A stretch of DNA of 64,000 bases from Paludibacteraceae bacterium (GCA_017647145.1 JAGCLD010000039.1:1-64000); one strand, 5' to 3'; shown: positions 25,721 to 34,289, counted from the first letter of the stretch. Numbers and translations: made by a program. Notes: generated by a model from the sequence alone, not told the origin.

Positions 25721-25751
25721 ATCTAATTCCAATCTAATTCCAATCTAATGG
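25721..25751. repeat. 11-base tandem repeat array C
   Basis: ATCTAATTCCA at 25721-25731 and 25732-25742, then a partial ATCTAATGG. The period is exactly 11, as in the other arrays, but the sequence diverges from the TAGGAT core. It lies between the convergent corA and HTH genes. Confidence 0.75.
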
Positions 25752-25815
25752 TCCCGGTGTGGTCGCGAGAAAGGTTGCTGTTTGCTTGCATTTTTAGACA
25801 AAAGTGAGCATGCCT

Positions 25816-26361
25816 TTAGAGTACACCTATGCTTTGTGTAGGATGGCAATAATTTGTTGTGTCATCGTGCATGTACAAACAGAAATTCACTAAGTACTCA
25901 TGGAGCTGATTTGTTTCCACTCCCATTGAGTGTGCCAAGCGATGTTTCTTTTTGCTGATAGTAGAAACAGCTATGTGAAGAGAATCGGCAACAAGACTGC
26001 GTGGTACTTTCAAAAGTAACAAAACAGAGAAATGTATATCTTGCTCAGAGAGTTTTGGGTGGGATTTGCGTAAGCGTGTAGCAAAAGTATTGCAATGCAT
26101 ATCCACTTTCAGTAATAATTCATCCCAATCCTTGACATCATTTTTCCATCGGAGAAAATATTCATAAAGAACATTCAGAGTTTCGGTTAGTTGTTTGTAC
26201 TGTGTTGACAATTGGATTTCTTTAGTTTGTTTTGCTTGAAGTGCCAGATGCTCATGCTTAGTTAGGAGTATTATGATAACAGTTAACAGTACAACGAAGA
26301 TCATGAACATCGCAACATGGCCATACTTTAAGAAAGAATCTATGAAATCAGATAGAATCAT
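25816..26361 (-). CDS. membrane-tethered LuxR-like HTH regulator
   Basis: This 181-residue protein starts at the ATG whose last bases overlap the stop of the preceding gene (ATGA); an upstream GTG (26409) is possible but lies inside that gene. One membrane helix (residues about 14-36: VAMFMIFVVLLTVIIILL) is followed by a coiled-coil-like segment (EIQLSTQYKQLTETL) and a C-terminal helix-turn-helix (about residues 115-165: LSEQDIHFSVLLLLKVPRSLVADSLHIAVSTISKKKHRL). This matches the C-terminal half of Bacteroidota regulators that have TPR sensors, a membrane helix and a LuxR-like HTH. Here the sensor is absent and a separate membrane protein is encoded just upstream. The target genes are unknown. 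Confidence 0.72.
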   Translation of the reverse strand: MILSDFIDSFLKYGHVAMFMIFVVLLTVIIILLTKHEHLALQAKQTKEIQLSTQYKQLTETLNVLYEYFLRWKNDVKDWDELLLKVDMHCNTFATRLRKSHPKLSEQDIHFSVLLLLKVPRSLVADSLHIAVSTISKKKHRLAHSMGVETNQLHEYLVNFCLYMHDDTTNYCHPTQSIGVL

Positions 26362-26885
26362 AAGACAAAAAGCAAAACTATCATTATTACCATATTTAAC
26401 AAAAAACACTGACGTCGTAAAGAGATGATTTGTTCATTCTGTTTATCATTGGTTCTTTTTGGCAAGGGAAGCCACACATATATAATCCCTATTATAGATA
26501 GCACATCTTTGACGTTATTGATGATTAAATTTTTCCCGATGAAATCAGAGATATATGATGCAATCACAATGAGCATGACAAGAATACCAAAGAGCAAATT
26601 TTCTATCAGGATTCTTTTGTCAGATTCAGCCTCTTTAGAAAGCAAATATAACCTAAGAGTTAGGAAATACAGCATAAAGAAGCCACAATACAGATAACAG
26701 ATTAGTGTAGAAACGCTCTCACTCGGAAGTTCTGATAAAAAGCAATAAACAAGCAGATATAACACAAGCAATAGAGATTCAAAGAGAATGCGATCAATTA
26801 ATCTTTTGGGGTTGGGCAAATCCTTAAAAGAAAGATATTGCGGTTCTCCAGAATCATTTCTCTTATTTTCTTTCAAATCCACCAT
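26358..26885 (-). CDS. polytopic membrane protein paired with the HTH regulator
   Basis: This 175-residue protein has a charged N-terminus (MVDLKENKRNDSG) and about five or six hydrophobic segments (first about residue 34, last at the C-terminus LNMVIMIVLLFVL). It was not recognised as any known family. The start at 26885 was chosen because a consensus promoter -7 box lies in the region that would encode a longer N-terminus from a TTG at 26942. Its stop overlaps the ATG of the tethered HTH protein (ATGA), so the two are coupled. A sensor or scaffold role for the regulator is inferred from the pairing only. Confidence 0.65.
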   Translation of the reverse strand: MVDLKENKRNDSGEPQYLSFKDLPNPKRLIDRILFESLLLVLYLLVYCFLSELPSESVSTLICYLYCGFFMLYFLTLRLYLLSKEAESDKRILIENLLFGILVMLIVIASYISDFIGKNLIINNVKDVLSIIGIIYVWLPLPKRTNDKQNEQIISLRRQCFLLNMVIMIVLLFVL

Positions 26886-26911
26886 GATACTACAGGTAAT
26901 TATATCAAGTA

Positions 26912-26943
26912 CAAAAGTAGGAAGATAATATGGAATAGACAAA
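26912..26943 (-). promoter_or_regulatory. promoter for the membrane protein/HTH pair
   Basis: On the minus strand, TTTG (26943-26940), 20 bases, then TACTTTTG (26919-26912) fully matches the Bacteroidetes promoter. The start near 26907 is about 22 bases before the ATG at 26885. Confidence 0.72.
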
Positions 26944-27020
26944 CAAATGGTGGGGCATATCCATTTTACAAACAGTTAATAATCAATGAGATAACCTTTG
27001 CTTTATGGGGCATTTTCACA

Positions 27021-28295
27021 TTATGCTTGTAATTTCCGATTAGGGAAGTGACGTGAGAGGAGTGTGATAACAAGTAGTGCGAAGCAAGTAGTGATTACTC
27101 CATCAATTCTTGCCAGCATGTTTTCCGTGAGCATATTTAGCGCGATGAGAAGGACAATAAGTGTAGCAAGTTGACGGCATTTTCCTTTATAGAAAAGCGG
27201 ATAAAGCAGCCATATTAAGGTGAAGAACAGGGCTATGAGAATACCCATATCAATACATGTGGCAAGATATTGGCTATGCGCGTTGTAGTCACGTTTGGCG
27301 AACTCATCCATGTGGAAGGCATAATAAATCGGTTTGAGATATTCTGAATTTGCTCCAGCGCCCACTCCATGCAAGAGATAGTCTTGTGGATTTTGCAATG
27401 CCATATACCAGATATTGATACGAGGTTCCACCACATAGGTAGGCTGAAACTCCTGCACAGATGTGCCTTTCCAATGCAGTTGTTCAAAACGTGGGTGACA
27501 GTTAAACAGCAACACAAAAACGAAGATGCTGACAACAGCCGCCATGCCAGCAAGCCATGCCCGGGTTTTTCCTTTCAAGGGTTGTAGGATAGCCACACAC
27601 ACTATGAGCAGCAGTGTAATCAGATTAGCGCGCGATCCGCTCAACAGCACACCCATTGTCAATAAAAATAGTTTGACAAAGAAAAAGAAGGTGTTTTTTC
27701 TGTTCTCCGTTCCCAAAGAGAAAGCAAAGTCACGCGATTTAAACAAGACAATCACAGCGAGATTGAGTATTGTACCATAGTAGAAGCGATGTTTGAGTAG
27801 CGAGATTTGATCACCATAATAGGTCCATGAACAGACATATTCCGGCAAATGATGGTGCATACAGATGTAGTCCCAATGCCAAACCAAATACATGTACGCT
27901 CCATACAGAAACATTGAAGCAATGGCACTCAAGACAAAATAATGAGCAATTTGCTTCCAATTATACTGTTTGTTCACTCCCCACAGGGCAACCGGCATTA
28001 TCAAGACAAAGGAAAGATGACGAATGAGCATGTCCCATGTGCCCTGCTTATCAATCGACCAAATGCAAGAGAGGGCTTCACAAAGAATCCACAACAACAA
28101 CATGCAGAGAGGAATCAGTCCTTTGTTCCATTGGAAATTGTTCTTAAAGACAAAGCGTCCCTCCAGAAACCATGCAAGGAGCCATAATCCCCATGCATAC
28201 AAGGACACTCGCGTGGGGAAAGGCAACATACATGCCGCCACTACAAAAAGAATGTAGTTGGCACGACTAATGATATGTAAGTATTTGTTGCCCAT
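27021..28295 (-). CDS. O-antigen ligase/polymerase family protein
   Basis: This 424-residue protein has about 10-12 hydrophobic segments and the O-antigen ligase family features: a helix with LLSGSRANLITLLLIV, a long periplasmic loop (about residues 265-345) with RINIWYMALQNP and HGVGAGANSEY, and AHSQYL as the conserved His motif before the last helices. Members either join O-antigen to lipid A-core (WaaL) or polymerise repeats (Wzy). The start is preceded by the glycosyltransferase-kinase fusion and the group runs downstream of recX. The kinase-like domain next door would fit LPS core handling, so ligase is favoured over polymerase but not proven. Confidence 0.82.
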   Translation of the reverse strand: MGNKYLHIISRANYILFVVAACMLPFPTRVSLYAWGLWLLAWFLEGRFVFKNNFQWNKGLIPLCMLLLWILCEALSCIWSIDKQGTWDMLIRHLSFVLIMPVALWGVNKQYNWKQIAHYFVLSAIASMFLYGAYMYLVWHWDYICMHHHLPEYVCSWTYYGDQISLLKHRFYYGTILNLAVIVLFKSRDFAFSLGTENRKNTFFFFVKLFLLTMGVLLSGSRANLITLLLIVCVAILQPLKGKTRAWLAGMAAVVSIFVFVLLFNCHPRFEQLHWKGTSVQEFQPTYVVEPRINIWYMALQNPQDYLLHGVGAGANSEYLKPIYYAFHMDEFAKRDYNAHSQYLATCIDMGILIALFFTLIWLLYPLFYKGKCRQLATLIVLLIALNMLTENMLARIDGVITTCFALLVITLLSRHFPNRKLQA

Positions 28296-28303
28296 GAGTA
28301 GTT

Positions 28304-29677
28304 TTATTTTTTATGTTTTCTCCACCTCATTTTCAGTACCAGTCTGACACACTCTTCCTCATTATATCCACGTGCCTGCGCATAGGCTCTCGCCATGACT
28401 GACAGCGCCTCATGGTCAGTGTCAATACGTTCAAAATTTCTACACCCTTTTCTGCAATTAATCCTTTGCTTAAAACGCATGCGATTTAAGTCCACAAGTT
28501 GAAAACACGTATCCGTCTCAGATGGTTCAAACAAGACATTACCCATGGAATAATCTGCATGCAAAATTCCTTGTTCATGGAGAGCTGCCGTGAAACGACC
28601 AAAGTCAGCGAAGATACGCATACGTTGTGGAAATTCTTTGTTTTTTATCACCTCTTTAAGCACATGCGTACAAGGGGAAACGCGACTAATGTAATAACTC
28701 TCATGGAGTATTCCTGCCTTGCGTGTCTCTTTATAAGCAACCGGTTTAGGAGTGATACTTCCCAATCGTTGTGCATAGATAAAAGAACGCCTTGCTTTGC
28801 TAGGGGAAATGGAGTATATAATACGTTTCCACCAAGAAGGTAGGGCAAAAGACTTAACCACAAAGTGTTGTCCTATTCGCTTGATAGTGTTTCGTTTTTG
28901 ATACAACACATCCGTTGATTGGGCAAATTGCTCTGAGAGATTATTCATCAGAGATGTCTGTTCTTCCAGGATTTGATTCGTCCAAAGATAATCCGTCCAG
29001 TCTGTGCCGTTCTCATGCAAGAAAGAGCCACATCCATCATGTTTCGCCTGTTGGCGTGTAGAGAATCTGCCTTGCATCTGCTGTGGACTGCGATACTGGT
29101 AGTGGTCAACCGATATACACTGCGGAGCCGTACATCCCATGGGATGAGGATAGCGCCATGACGCATGCCAGAACAAGCAAGAACGATGACGCATAAAGCG
29201 CCGTTCTTTGCGCTTTTCAGGCAAATAATGTACGATGAAATCGCGGTCTTTTGCAAAGTCTCCCGTCAAGAAGCCGGCTTCCACATCCTCATGTGTGAGC
29301 ACATAATCAGTGCTTTGTTTCTTCACCACCGAATAGCGCTTGGGGAGTTTGGCCAAAAACTCTCTCGGATTATCCCGAAAGAACTCATCCGCATCGAGTC
29401 TGACGCACCACCAATCCTTAGAAGACATTTCGTGACGGAAAGCCTTAAAAGCCTTTGCGCGCAATCCTATGTGAAAAGCACCCTTGTATTGCATAAAAGG
29501 CACTATGCGTGGATTAGTAAGTGCTAATTGTTGCACTATTTCCCATGTGCCATCCTCACTACCATTGTCCATCACAATGACCTTGTCGCTCCATTCGGCA
29601 GCAGCCAATAGAGACTCACGAATGATGTCAGCCTCATTCTTCACGAGTAGCAAACTATATATTTTAAATGAGGTCAT
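28304..29677 (-). CDS. GT2 glycosyltransferase fused to WaaP/Kdo-kinase-like domain
   Basis: This 457-residue protein has two domains. Residues 1-225 form a GT2 glycosyltransferase with VIVMDNGSEDGT (nucleotide-sugar loop) and LDADEF (about 94-99, DxD metal ligand). Residues 260-450 look like an LPS core heptose/Kdo kinase: VVKSF (Lys275, ATP-contacting), GILHADYSMGNVLF (about 370-383, catalytic Asp and Asn) and QLVDLNRM (about 393-400, metal-binding Asp). Fusion of sugar transferase and sugar kinase suggests sequential addition and phosphorylation of an LPS core sugar in the cytoplasm. It overlaps the upstream GT2 by four bases and is followed nine bases later by the O-antigen ligase. The exact sugars are unknown. 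Confidence 0.8.
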   Translation of the reverse strand: MTSFKIYSLLLVKNEADIIRESLLAAAEWSDKVIVMDNGSEDGTWEIVQQLALTNPRIVPFMQYKGAFHIGLRAKAFKAFRHEMSSKDWWCVRLDADEFFRDNPREFLAKLPKRYSVVKKQSTDYVLTHEDVEAGFLTGDFAKDRDFIVHYLPEKRKERRFMRHRSCLFWHASWRYPHPMGCTAPQCISVDHYQYRSPQQMQGRFSTRQQAKHDGCGSFLHENGTDWTDYLWTNQILEEQTSLMNNLSEQFAQSTDVLYQKRNTIKRIGQHFVVKSFALPSWWKRIIYSISPSKARRSFIYAQRLGSITPKPVAYKETRKAGILHESYYISRVSPCTHVLKEVIKNKEFPQRMRIFADFGRFTAALHEQGILHADYSMGNVLFEPSETDTCFQLVDLNRMRFKQRINCRKGCRNFERIDTDHEALSVMARAYAQARGYNEEECVRLVLKMRWRKHKK

Positions 29678-30387
29678 ATTCTGTCAAGTCTTTGTGTTAG
29701 TTTACGCCAATAATAGCGTAAGGGGTTGGTGTATTTCAGTTGTTTCCACGGACGGCTTGAGTGAGGCAGATGAACCACAGGAGTATCCGTCAGCAAATAG
29801 TTTTCCATTCCCAGTTCAACACTCTTGTGAGAGATAAAGACATCATACCAATTTTTTGAGGTATCCAGTTGTGTAAAGCTAAACTTTTGCAGGAATTGAT
29901 TTGTCAGCAGTGTACAACAGAAGCTCAGTCTTTTGCTCGTTTTCATCCTGCCTTTCTTCCATTTTCGTGCATATTGGTAAGGGAAATTCACTTGTCCTTG
30001 GCGGTCAGTCGTCACAGCCGCCACCATTCCAGTTTGGTTGTCCACCTCCTGTAAAAGGCGTTGAAATGTGTCAGTCTGAACCAATACATCCGATTCAACA
30101 ATCAACAGATGTGCATTTGCGTTCAAGGCTTTAGTTTGCGCATGTTGCAATGTGAGTAAATAATTAGGTGATGGATGTTGCGTATGTTCTGCCCAATGCA
30201 GTAGGTTAAAGCCATGCTTTTCTGCCAAGACACTCAGGCGCTTGGTGTTTTCTTCCGAACTAAAATCATTATAGACGGTCAGTTGCTTAGGCGAGTCAAG
30301 TGTTGGGAGCAGATGTTGCAATGCGAGCGTACAGGTCTCCAAGGAGTCCTTTACCGGCATAATGATATGTAGTGTATTGATAGTCAT
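29674..30387 (-). CDS. GT2-type glycosyltransferase
   Basis: This 237-residue protein starts with a GT-A fold pattern (LHIIMPVKDSLETC, then QLTVYNDFSSEENT) and has a DxD-like segment LIVESDVLV (about residues 94-102). It is shorter than typical GT2 enzymes and the match is moderate. It would add a sugar to a lipid-linked or core oligosaccharide in the cytoplasm. Its start immediately follows the Wzi stop (TAAATG) and its end overlaps the GT-kinase fusion gene by four bases, so the three are one operon. Confidence 0.72.
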   Translation of the reverse strand: MTINTLHIIMPVKDSLETCTLALQHLLPTLDSPKQLTVYNDFSSEENTKRLSVLAEKHGFNLLHWAEHTQHPSPNYLLTLQHAQTKALNANAHLLIVESDVLVQTDTFQRLLQEVDNQTGMVAAVTTDRQGQVNFPYQYARKWKKGRMKTSKRLSFCCTLLTNQFLQKFSFTQLDTSKNWYDVFISHKSVELGMENYLLTDTPVVHLPHSSRPWKQLKYTNPLRYYWRKLTQRLDRI

Positions 30388-31794
30388 TTAATAAGTTGTT
30401 ATAATTCCTGATTTAGCTATCCGCACATAAGCCCCAAAGCCATTACCATATTGCGTACCAAAGTCAGCCGACAGAGCTACTCCGAAGTCCAGTCCCCATG
30501 CCTTCTGAACATATTTATTCACTTCCAGTAACAGGGCTGTGTTATGCGAACGTGAGGGCTTTTGGTAGGAGCCATGATTATCTACATAAGACGCCATCAT
30601 ACGGTAGTGAAAGCCATACATATTACCCTTTATACCCATGAAATGTGCTCTGACTCTGTTATTATCTGTCTGGAGATATGGATTTCCAATGATGGAAGCA
30701 TAGTAGGTCCATCCTTGTGGATATGCTGAGTTATTATAGTAAGAATCACGTCCGGCAAAGACCAGCCCGTCCTTATCATGTATAGGTCCTGACTGACTCG
30801 TTGTGTTGAGAAACTCATAAGTCAGTTCCTCAATGAATGGCCACTGTGTTTGCCGAATATTCAGCCCCCACAAACCATCTGCCGCATTTGTTCCAAAACC
30901 AATGAACCGTGCACTCATGTCCTCAAAGATAGCTTGCCAATAGGCCTTTACATGCCAAGCACGATGCTTGAATGCAAGCGTAAACTCTTGGAATCCTATA
31001 TGATTACCCTGTGCGTTCAGTTGATCGCTCAGCGAGATACCACCCGAGCGAAACAGCAGCACGTTCCACCAATCGGACAGCGTATTGCCATAATTGACCG
31101 TTCCGTTATATCCACCCCACTGAGCTGCATGATGAATTTCGTATGCCAAAGATACAGGCAAGGCACCTCCAAGGCGTAAGCCGGCAAATTTATAGTGCAA
31201 CTTCACACGTCGGACATCGCTTAAGTCATTGAGCCATCCGTGCACCAATCCGCCTTTGAGTTCTACATATCCAAATAGACCCGGAAAGGGAATATAGTTA
31301 TTAATCCCGATAGAAAGATGAGGAATGGCGTGCGGATTCTCGGAGAACAAGAGACTTCCCGATGAGAGAAGAGGTGACTGCGAGCCACAATGCAAGGGGG
31401 CAATACCGGCCGTGAAGTCCACCACCCATAGCCGAGTGTGGGCATATAACTGTTCAAAATAGCCGGTCAGATCGTTGATGCCGAACCTTCCTGTGAACTG
31501 TACGGCAAAATCATAGTCCCACCACCGTGTGGGACAAGTAGGCATTTTGGTAATTCCTGCACTGATATTAGCACTATAAGGCGAGGATGAGATGTTTGCC
31601 CGGTGATTGGTTCTCAACATGAAAGGTGCTGATTCTCCTGACGAGGTCAAAGCCGAGAGATAAGCTTGGTAAGAAATAGTGTCGGCACACTCCACGGAAC
31701 CATCCATCATCAGTGGCCACCAGTTCCACTTTTGTGCTTTCATGTTATAGGCACAAAAGAGAGATAGAAGCAATATGAGAAGTTTATTCTTCAA
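30388..31794 (-). CDS. capsule assembly Wzi family outer membrane protein
   Basis: This 468-residue protein has a signal peptide (MKNKLLILLLSLFCAYNMKA) and a beta-strand-rich body with many aromatic residues and the Wzi-like pattern (NHRANISSSPYSAN, GYVELKGGLVHGWL, WWNVLLFRSGG). Wzi proteins are outer membrane beta-barrels that help hold capsule polysaccharide at the surface. The C-terminus (YVRIAKSGIITTY) is not a T9SS tail. It overlaps the kelch lipoprotein gene by 11 bases and directly precedes the GT2 gene. The family call rests on overall pattern, so a close relative among outer membrane porins is possible. Confidence 0.75.
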   Translation of the reverse strand: MKNKLLILLLSLFCAYNMKAQKWNWWPLMMDGSVECADTISYQAYLSALTSSGESAPFMLRTNHRANISSSPYSANISAGITKMPTCPTRWWDYDFAVQFTGRFGINDLTGYFEQLYAHTRLWVVDFTAGIAPLHCGSQSPLLSSGSLLFSENPHAIPHLSIGINNYIPFPGLFGYVELKGGLVHGWLNDLSDVRRVKLHYKFAGLRLGGALPVSLAYEIHHAAQWGGYNGTVNYGNTLSDWWNVLLFRSGGISLSDQLNAQGNHIGFQEFTLAFKHRAWHVKAYWQAIFEDMSARFIGFGTNAADGLWGLNIRQTQWPFIEELTYEFLNTTSQSGPIHDKDGLVFAGRDSYYNNSAYPQGWTYYASIIGNPYLQTDNNRVRAHFMGIKGNMYGFHYRMMASYVDNHGSYQKPSRSHNTALLLEVNKYVQKAWGLDFGVALSADFGTQYGNGFGAYVRIAKSGIITTY

Positions 31795-32770
31795 TTCTGT
31801 ACCAATTATTCTGTATTTTTCCGTCAGGCGTTTCGCCCAGTCCGATGTATATCCTTTCGTTGAGGCTTGTCATCAGGATGTTTTCCGCCTGATAAGGCAA
31901 GCTTCCTACGTACTGCCATTGATTGTTGAGTGGGTTATATCTTTGTACTGTGTTGTAGAAAAATCCAGTAGTGAGTGTGTCACCATAATGTCGTCCCCCT
32001 GCCAGATAGACATACTCATTCGTTGCACAACAGGCTGCTGCATTTCGCCCTGTTCCGAGTATTTCTTTGCATGAGACAAACTCTCCCTTTTCCACATCCC
32101 ATTCAGCCCAAAATGTAAGACTGTTACGATGAAATCCTGTGCCGAAGAAGTGGCGACCTTGGCATGTAGCCCCCACGATGTCCATCGCACGTGGTAGTGT
32201 TTCTTCCATTTGCTCAGTGACATGTACCGGTAGTTTCTGCCAGCAATTATTCTTTATGTCATACCGATAGACATCTCTGGTGAACTCACGGTAGAAACCA
32301 TACAAGGCGTAAATAGCACCATCTTGTGCGAAAAGACAATTTTTCACAGTTGTATTGGTCGGAAAATCTGCCAAGCGTGTCCATTGTTGCGTTGCAGGAG
32401 AGAACTTCCAGAAATCACGCAAGTAGCCTTTATCCTGATGAAGCGGTCCTTTATACCCCAAGCCCAGATATACATCATTATCCACTACACATGCCGAAGA
32501 TGAGACTCTTGGCAATACATCATCGGGGGTGTGAAGGAGTGTCCATTGGTCGGAAGTCGGTGTGTATTTCCACAGAGCATTGGTGTAGTTGCCCGATGCT
32601 GTCCTACCCGCAAATACATAAGCCTCGTTATTAACGGTGAAGATAGCAGCAGCCGCCACAGGAGCAGGGTGATTCGTACAAGATTCCAATTGTAGCATAT
32701 CCAAGGAGACATCCTGCTCACATGCCGCAGTGAGCAAAGCCAATAACAGCAGGTAAAGTCCCGTTTTCAT
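31784..32770 (-). CDS. kelch-repeat lipoprotein
   Basis: This 328-residue protein begins with a lipoprotein signal ending in a lipobox (LLLLALLTAACEQD, Cys at about residue 19), so it should be lipid-anchored. The body has kelch-type repeats with paired aromatic and glycine motifs (YVFAGRTASGNYTNALWKY, DVYLGLGYKGPLHQDKGY, YVYLAGGRHYGDTL), which fold as a beta-propeller. The start at 32770 rather than the ATG at 32806 puts the signal peptide at the N-terminus. It overlaps wzi by 11 bases. Function is unknown; surface or periplasmic protein binding is typical of the fold. A polysaccharide role is inferred from neighbours only. Confidence 0.75.
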   Translation of the reverse strand: MKTGLYLLLLALLTAACEQDVSLDMLQLESCTNHPAPVAAAAIFTVNNEAYVFAGRTASGNYTNALWKYTPTSDQWTLLHTPDDVLPRVSSSACVVDNDVYLGLGYKGPLHQDKGYLRDFWKFSPATQQWTRLADFPTNTTVKNCLFAQDGAIYALYGFYREFTRDVYRYDIKNNCWQKLPVHVTEQMEETLPRAMDIVGATCQGRHFFGTGFHRNSLTFWAEWDVEKGEFVSCKEILGTGRNAAACCATNEYVYLAGGRHYGDTLTTGFFYNTVQRYNPLNNQWQYVGSLPYQAENILMTSLNERIYIGLGETPDGKIQNNWYRIEE

Positions 32771-32826
32771 CGTATGTTTTCTTCCCTTTGTCACGAGTAG
32801 TTGCATTTAGTGGGCAGTCTTATTGG

Positions 32827-33294
32827 TTATTCCGCCCTCAATAGGGCATAGGCACGCTCCATTATTTCCAGTTCAAAGCCCCTTCCAGCCATAAACCTGA
32901 ATAATTTATTTCGGAGTTCATAATCATCTTTCGCCTTGATTTCCTTGTGTTTTTTTTCCATAATGCTTAGTGCCATGGCTATATATTCCTCTTCATCCAC
33001 ATTGGATAAGACCTCCATAATTAAGAGAGTTGGAATACGTTTCTTAAGGAGTTCATAGCGAATCTTGACACATCCCCACCTGTTGTGTTTCAACTTATCA
33101 GCTACAAAAGCCTTGCAATAGCGTTCTTCATCAATGAATTGCTCCTCTGTGAGGTGGTCAATCATATCATCAATCATCTCATTCGGCACTTCCCACAGCT
33201 TCATTTTTTCCCTTACTTCATGCTTGCAATGCTCCGCTAAAGAACAATAAGCTGCTGCCTTAGAGTAAAATTTCAGATAAGTTTCTTTGTCCAT
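32827..33294 (-). CDS. recX: regulatory protein RecX
   Basis: This 155-residue protein has three RecX-type helical repeats, with the early motif YCSLAEHCKHEVREKMKLW and the second-repeat signature FIDEERYCKAFVADKLKHNRWGC (first part quoted). RecX binds and restrains RecA filaments. It has its own promoter 20 bases upstream. RecA is not adjacent. The next genes on this strand, the kelch lipoprotein and LPS/capsule group, start 56 bases later with no clear promoter between, so read-through from recX is likely. Confidence 0.9.
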   Translation of the reverse strand: MDKETYLKFYSKAAAYCSLAEHCKHEVREKMKLWEVPNEMIDDMIDHLTEEQFIDEERYCKAFVADKLKHNRWGCVKIRYELLKKRIPTLLIMEVLSNVDEEEYIAMALSIMEKKHKEIKAKDDYELRNKLFRFMAGRGFELEIMERAYALLRAE

Positions 33295-33312
33295 TTTTGT
33301 TTGCTTCTATTG

Positions 33313-33343
33313 CAAAGTTATGTTATTTCCTTTGTTTATCAAA
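33313..33343 (-). promoter_or_regulatory. promoter for recX
   Basis: On the minus strand, TTTG (33343-33340), 19 bases, then TAACTTTG (33320-33313) fully matches the Bacteroidetes promoter. The start near 33308 leaves a leader of about 14 bases. Confidence 0.75.
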
Positions 33344-33353
33344 ACCTGATTGA

Positions 33354-34199
33354 TTAGCTATGTATTTTATGCTTGGCCATAATCATTCGGTCGTTGCCTT
33401 GTATATCTTTTTTGAGGATTGGTTCAAGTGTACTGTTTTGCTTGATGAGTTGGCATGTTTCTTCGCCAAATCGCCTATTAATTTCGAAGAAAAGTGCTCC
33501 ATCGGGTGTGAGATGCGTATGCGCATAGTGGACAATGTGCCTATAGAACAAGAGGGGATCATCTTCCGGCACGAATAGTGCGGTGTGGGGTTCATGATGT
33601 AATACATTGACATGCATGTCCGATTGTTCAGAGGGCGTGATATATGGGGGATTGCTAATGACGATGTCATAGGAGTGTGTATCATTCATAGTGAGTACAT
33701 CAGCTTGTCGAAAGGAGACATTTACTTGATTCCATCGTGCATTTTCCTGAGCCACATTTAGTGCCTCCAGAGATATGTCAATAGCTTCAACTTGCCAGTT
33801 TGGTCTGTGTTTAGCCAAAGATATAGCAATACATCCAGAACCAGTGCCGATGTCTAAGACACGACGCGGCGAATCATCGAAAGACTCTAATACATATTGG
33901 ACTAATTCTTCCGTTTCCGGTCTTGGAATGAGTACATTATTATTTACCTTGAAACAAGAGCCATAGAATTCCGTATGACCAATGATATGTTGAATAGGTT
34001 CACCTTCTGCGAGTCTGTTTACAATGTGTTTCATGTCTGTGATTTGTTGGCATGAAGGAGTGTCATTGTAGAGTAGCAGATGCGTTTTGTCCAGTTGTAG
34101 TATGTGTTGCAACACTATTTCTGCTATTTCACGAGCTTCTCCCTGTGGGTAAAGGTGGTCAATAGCCATTTCTATGGATGTGCGTAATTTTCTCATCAT
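33354..34199 (-). CDS. prmC: peptide chain release factor N(5)-glutamine methyltransferase
   Basis: This 281-residue protein has the SAM-binding motif VLDIGTGSGCIAISLA and the catalytic NPPYITPSE, both diagnostic of PrmC/HemK. It methylates the GGQ glutamine of release factors RF1 and RF2. The N-terminal helical domain (about 1-85) is present with a normal length. A TTG at 34217 extends the frame but lies inside the promoter -7 box, so the start is ATG 34199 (or 34196). The promoter puts the transcript start at or next to that ATG, so the message may be leaderless. The 59-base gap to recX holds recX's own promoter. Confidence 0.93.
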   Translation of the reverse strand: MMRKLRTSIEMAIDHLYPQGEAREIAEIVLQHILQLDKTHLLLYNDTPSCQQITDMKHIVNRLAEGEPIQHIIGHTEFYGSCFKVNNNVLIPRPETEELVQYVLESFDDSPRRVLDIGTGSGCIAISLAKHRPNWQVEAIDISLEALNVAQENARWNQVNVSFRQADVLTMNDTHSYDIVISNPPYITPSEQSDMHVNVLHHEPHTALFVPEDDPLLFYRHIVHYAHTHLTPDGALFFEINRRFGEETCQLIKQNSTLEPILKKDIQGNDRMIMAKHKIHS

Positions 34200-34203
34200 G
34201 TTA

Positions 34204-34235
34204 CAAAGGTAGTGCAAGGCGAGTGAAATAGCAAA
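34204..34235 (-). promoter_or_regulatory. promoter for prmC
   Basis: On the minus strand, TTTG (34235-34232), 20 bases, then TACCTTTG (34211-34204). The predicted start lies within a base or two of the ATG at 34199, giving a leaderless or near-leaderless message. Confidence 0.68.
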
Positions 34236-34289
34236 TCCGTGGAAGAATGAAGGAAATCATCATTTGTTTCTATGCTTAATGCTATCTTT

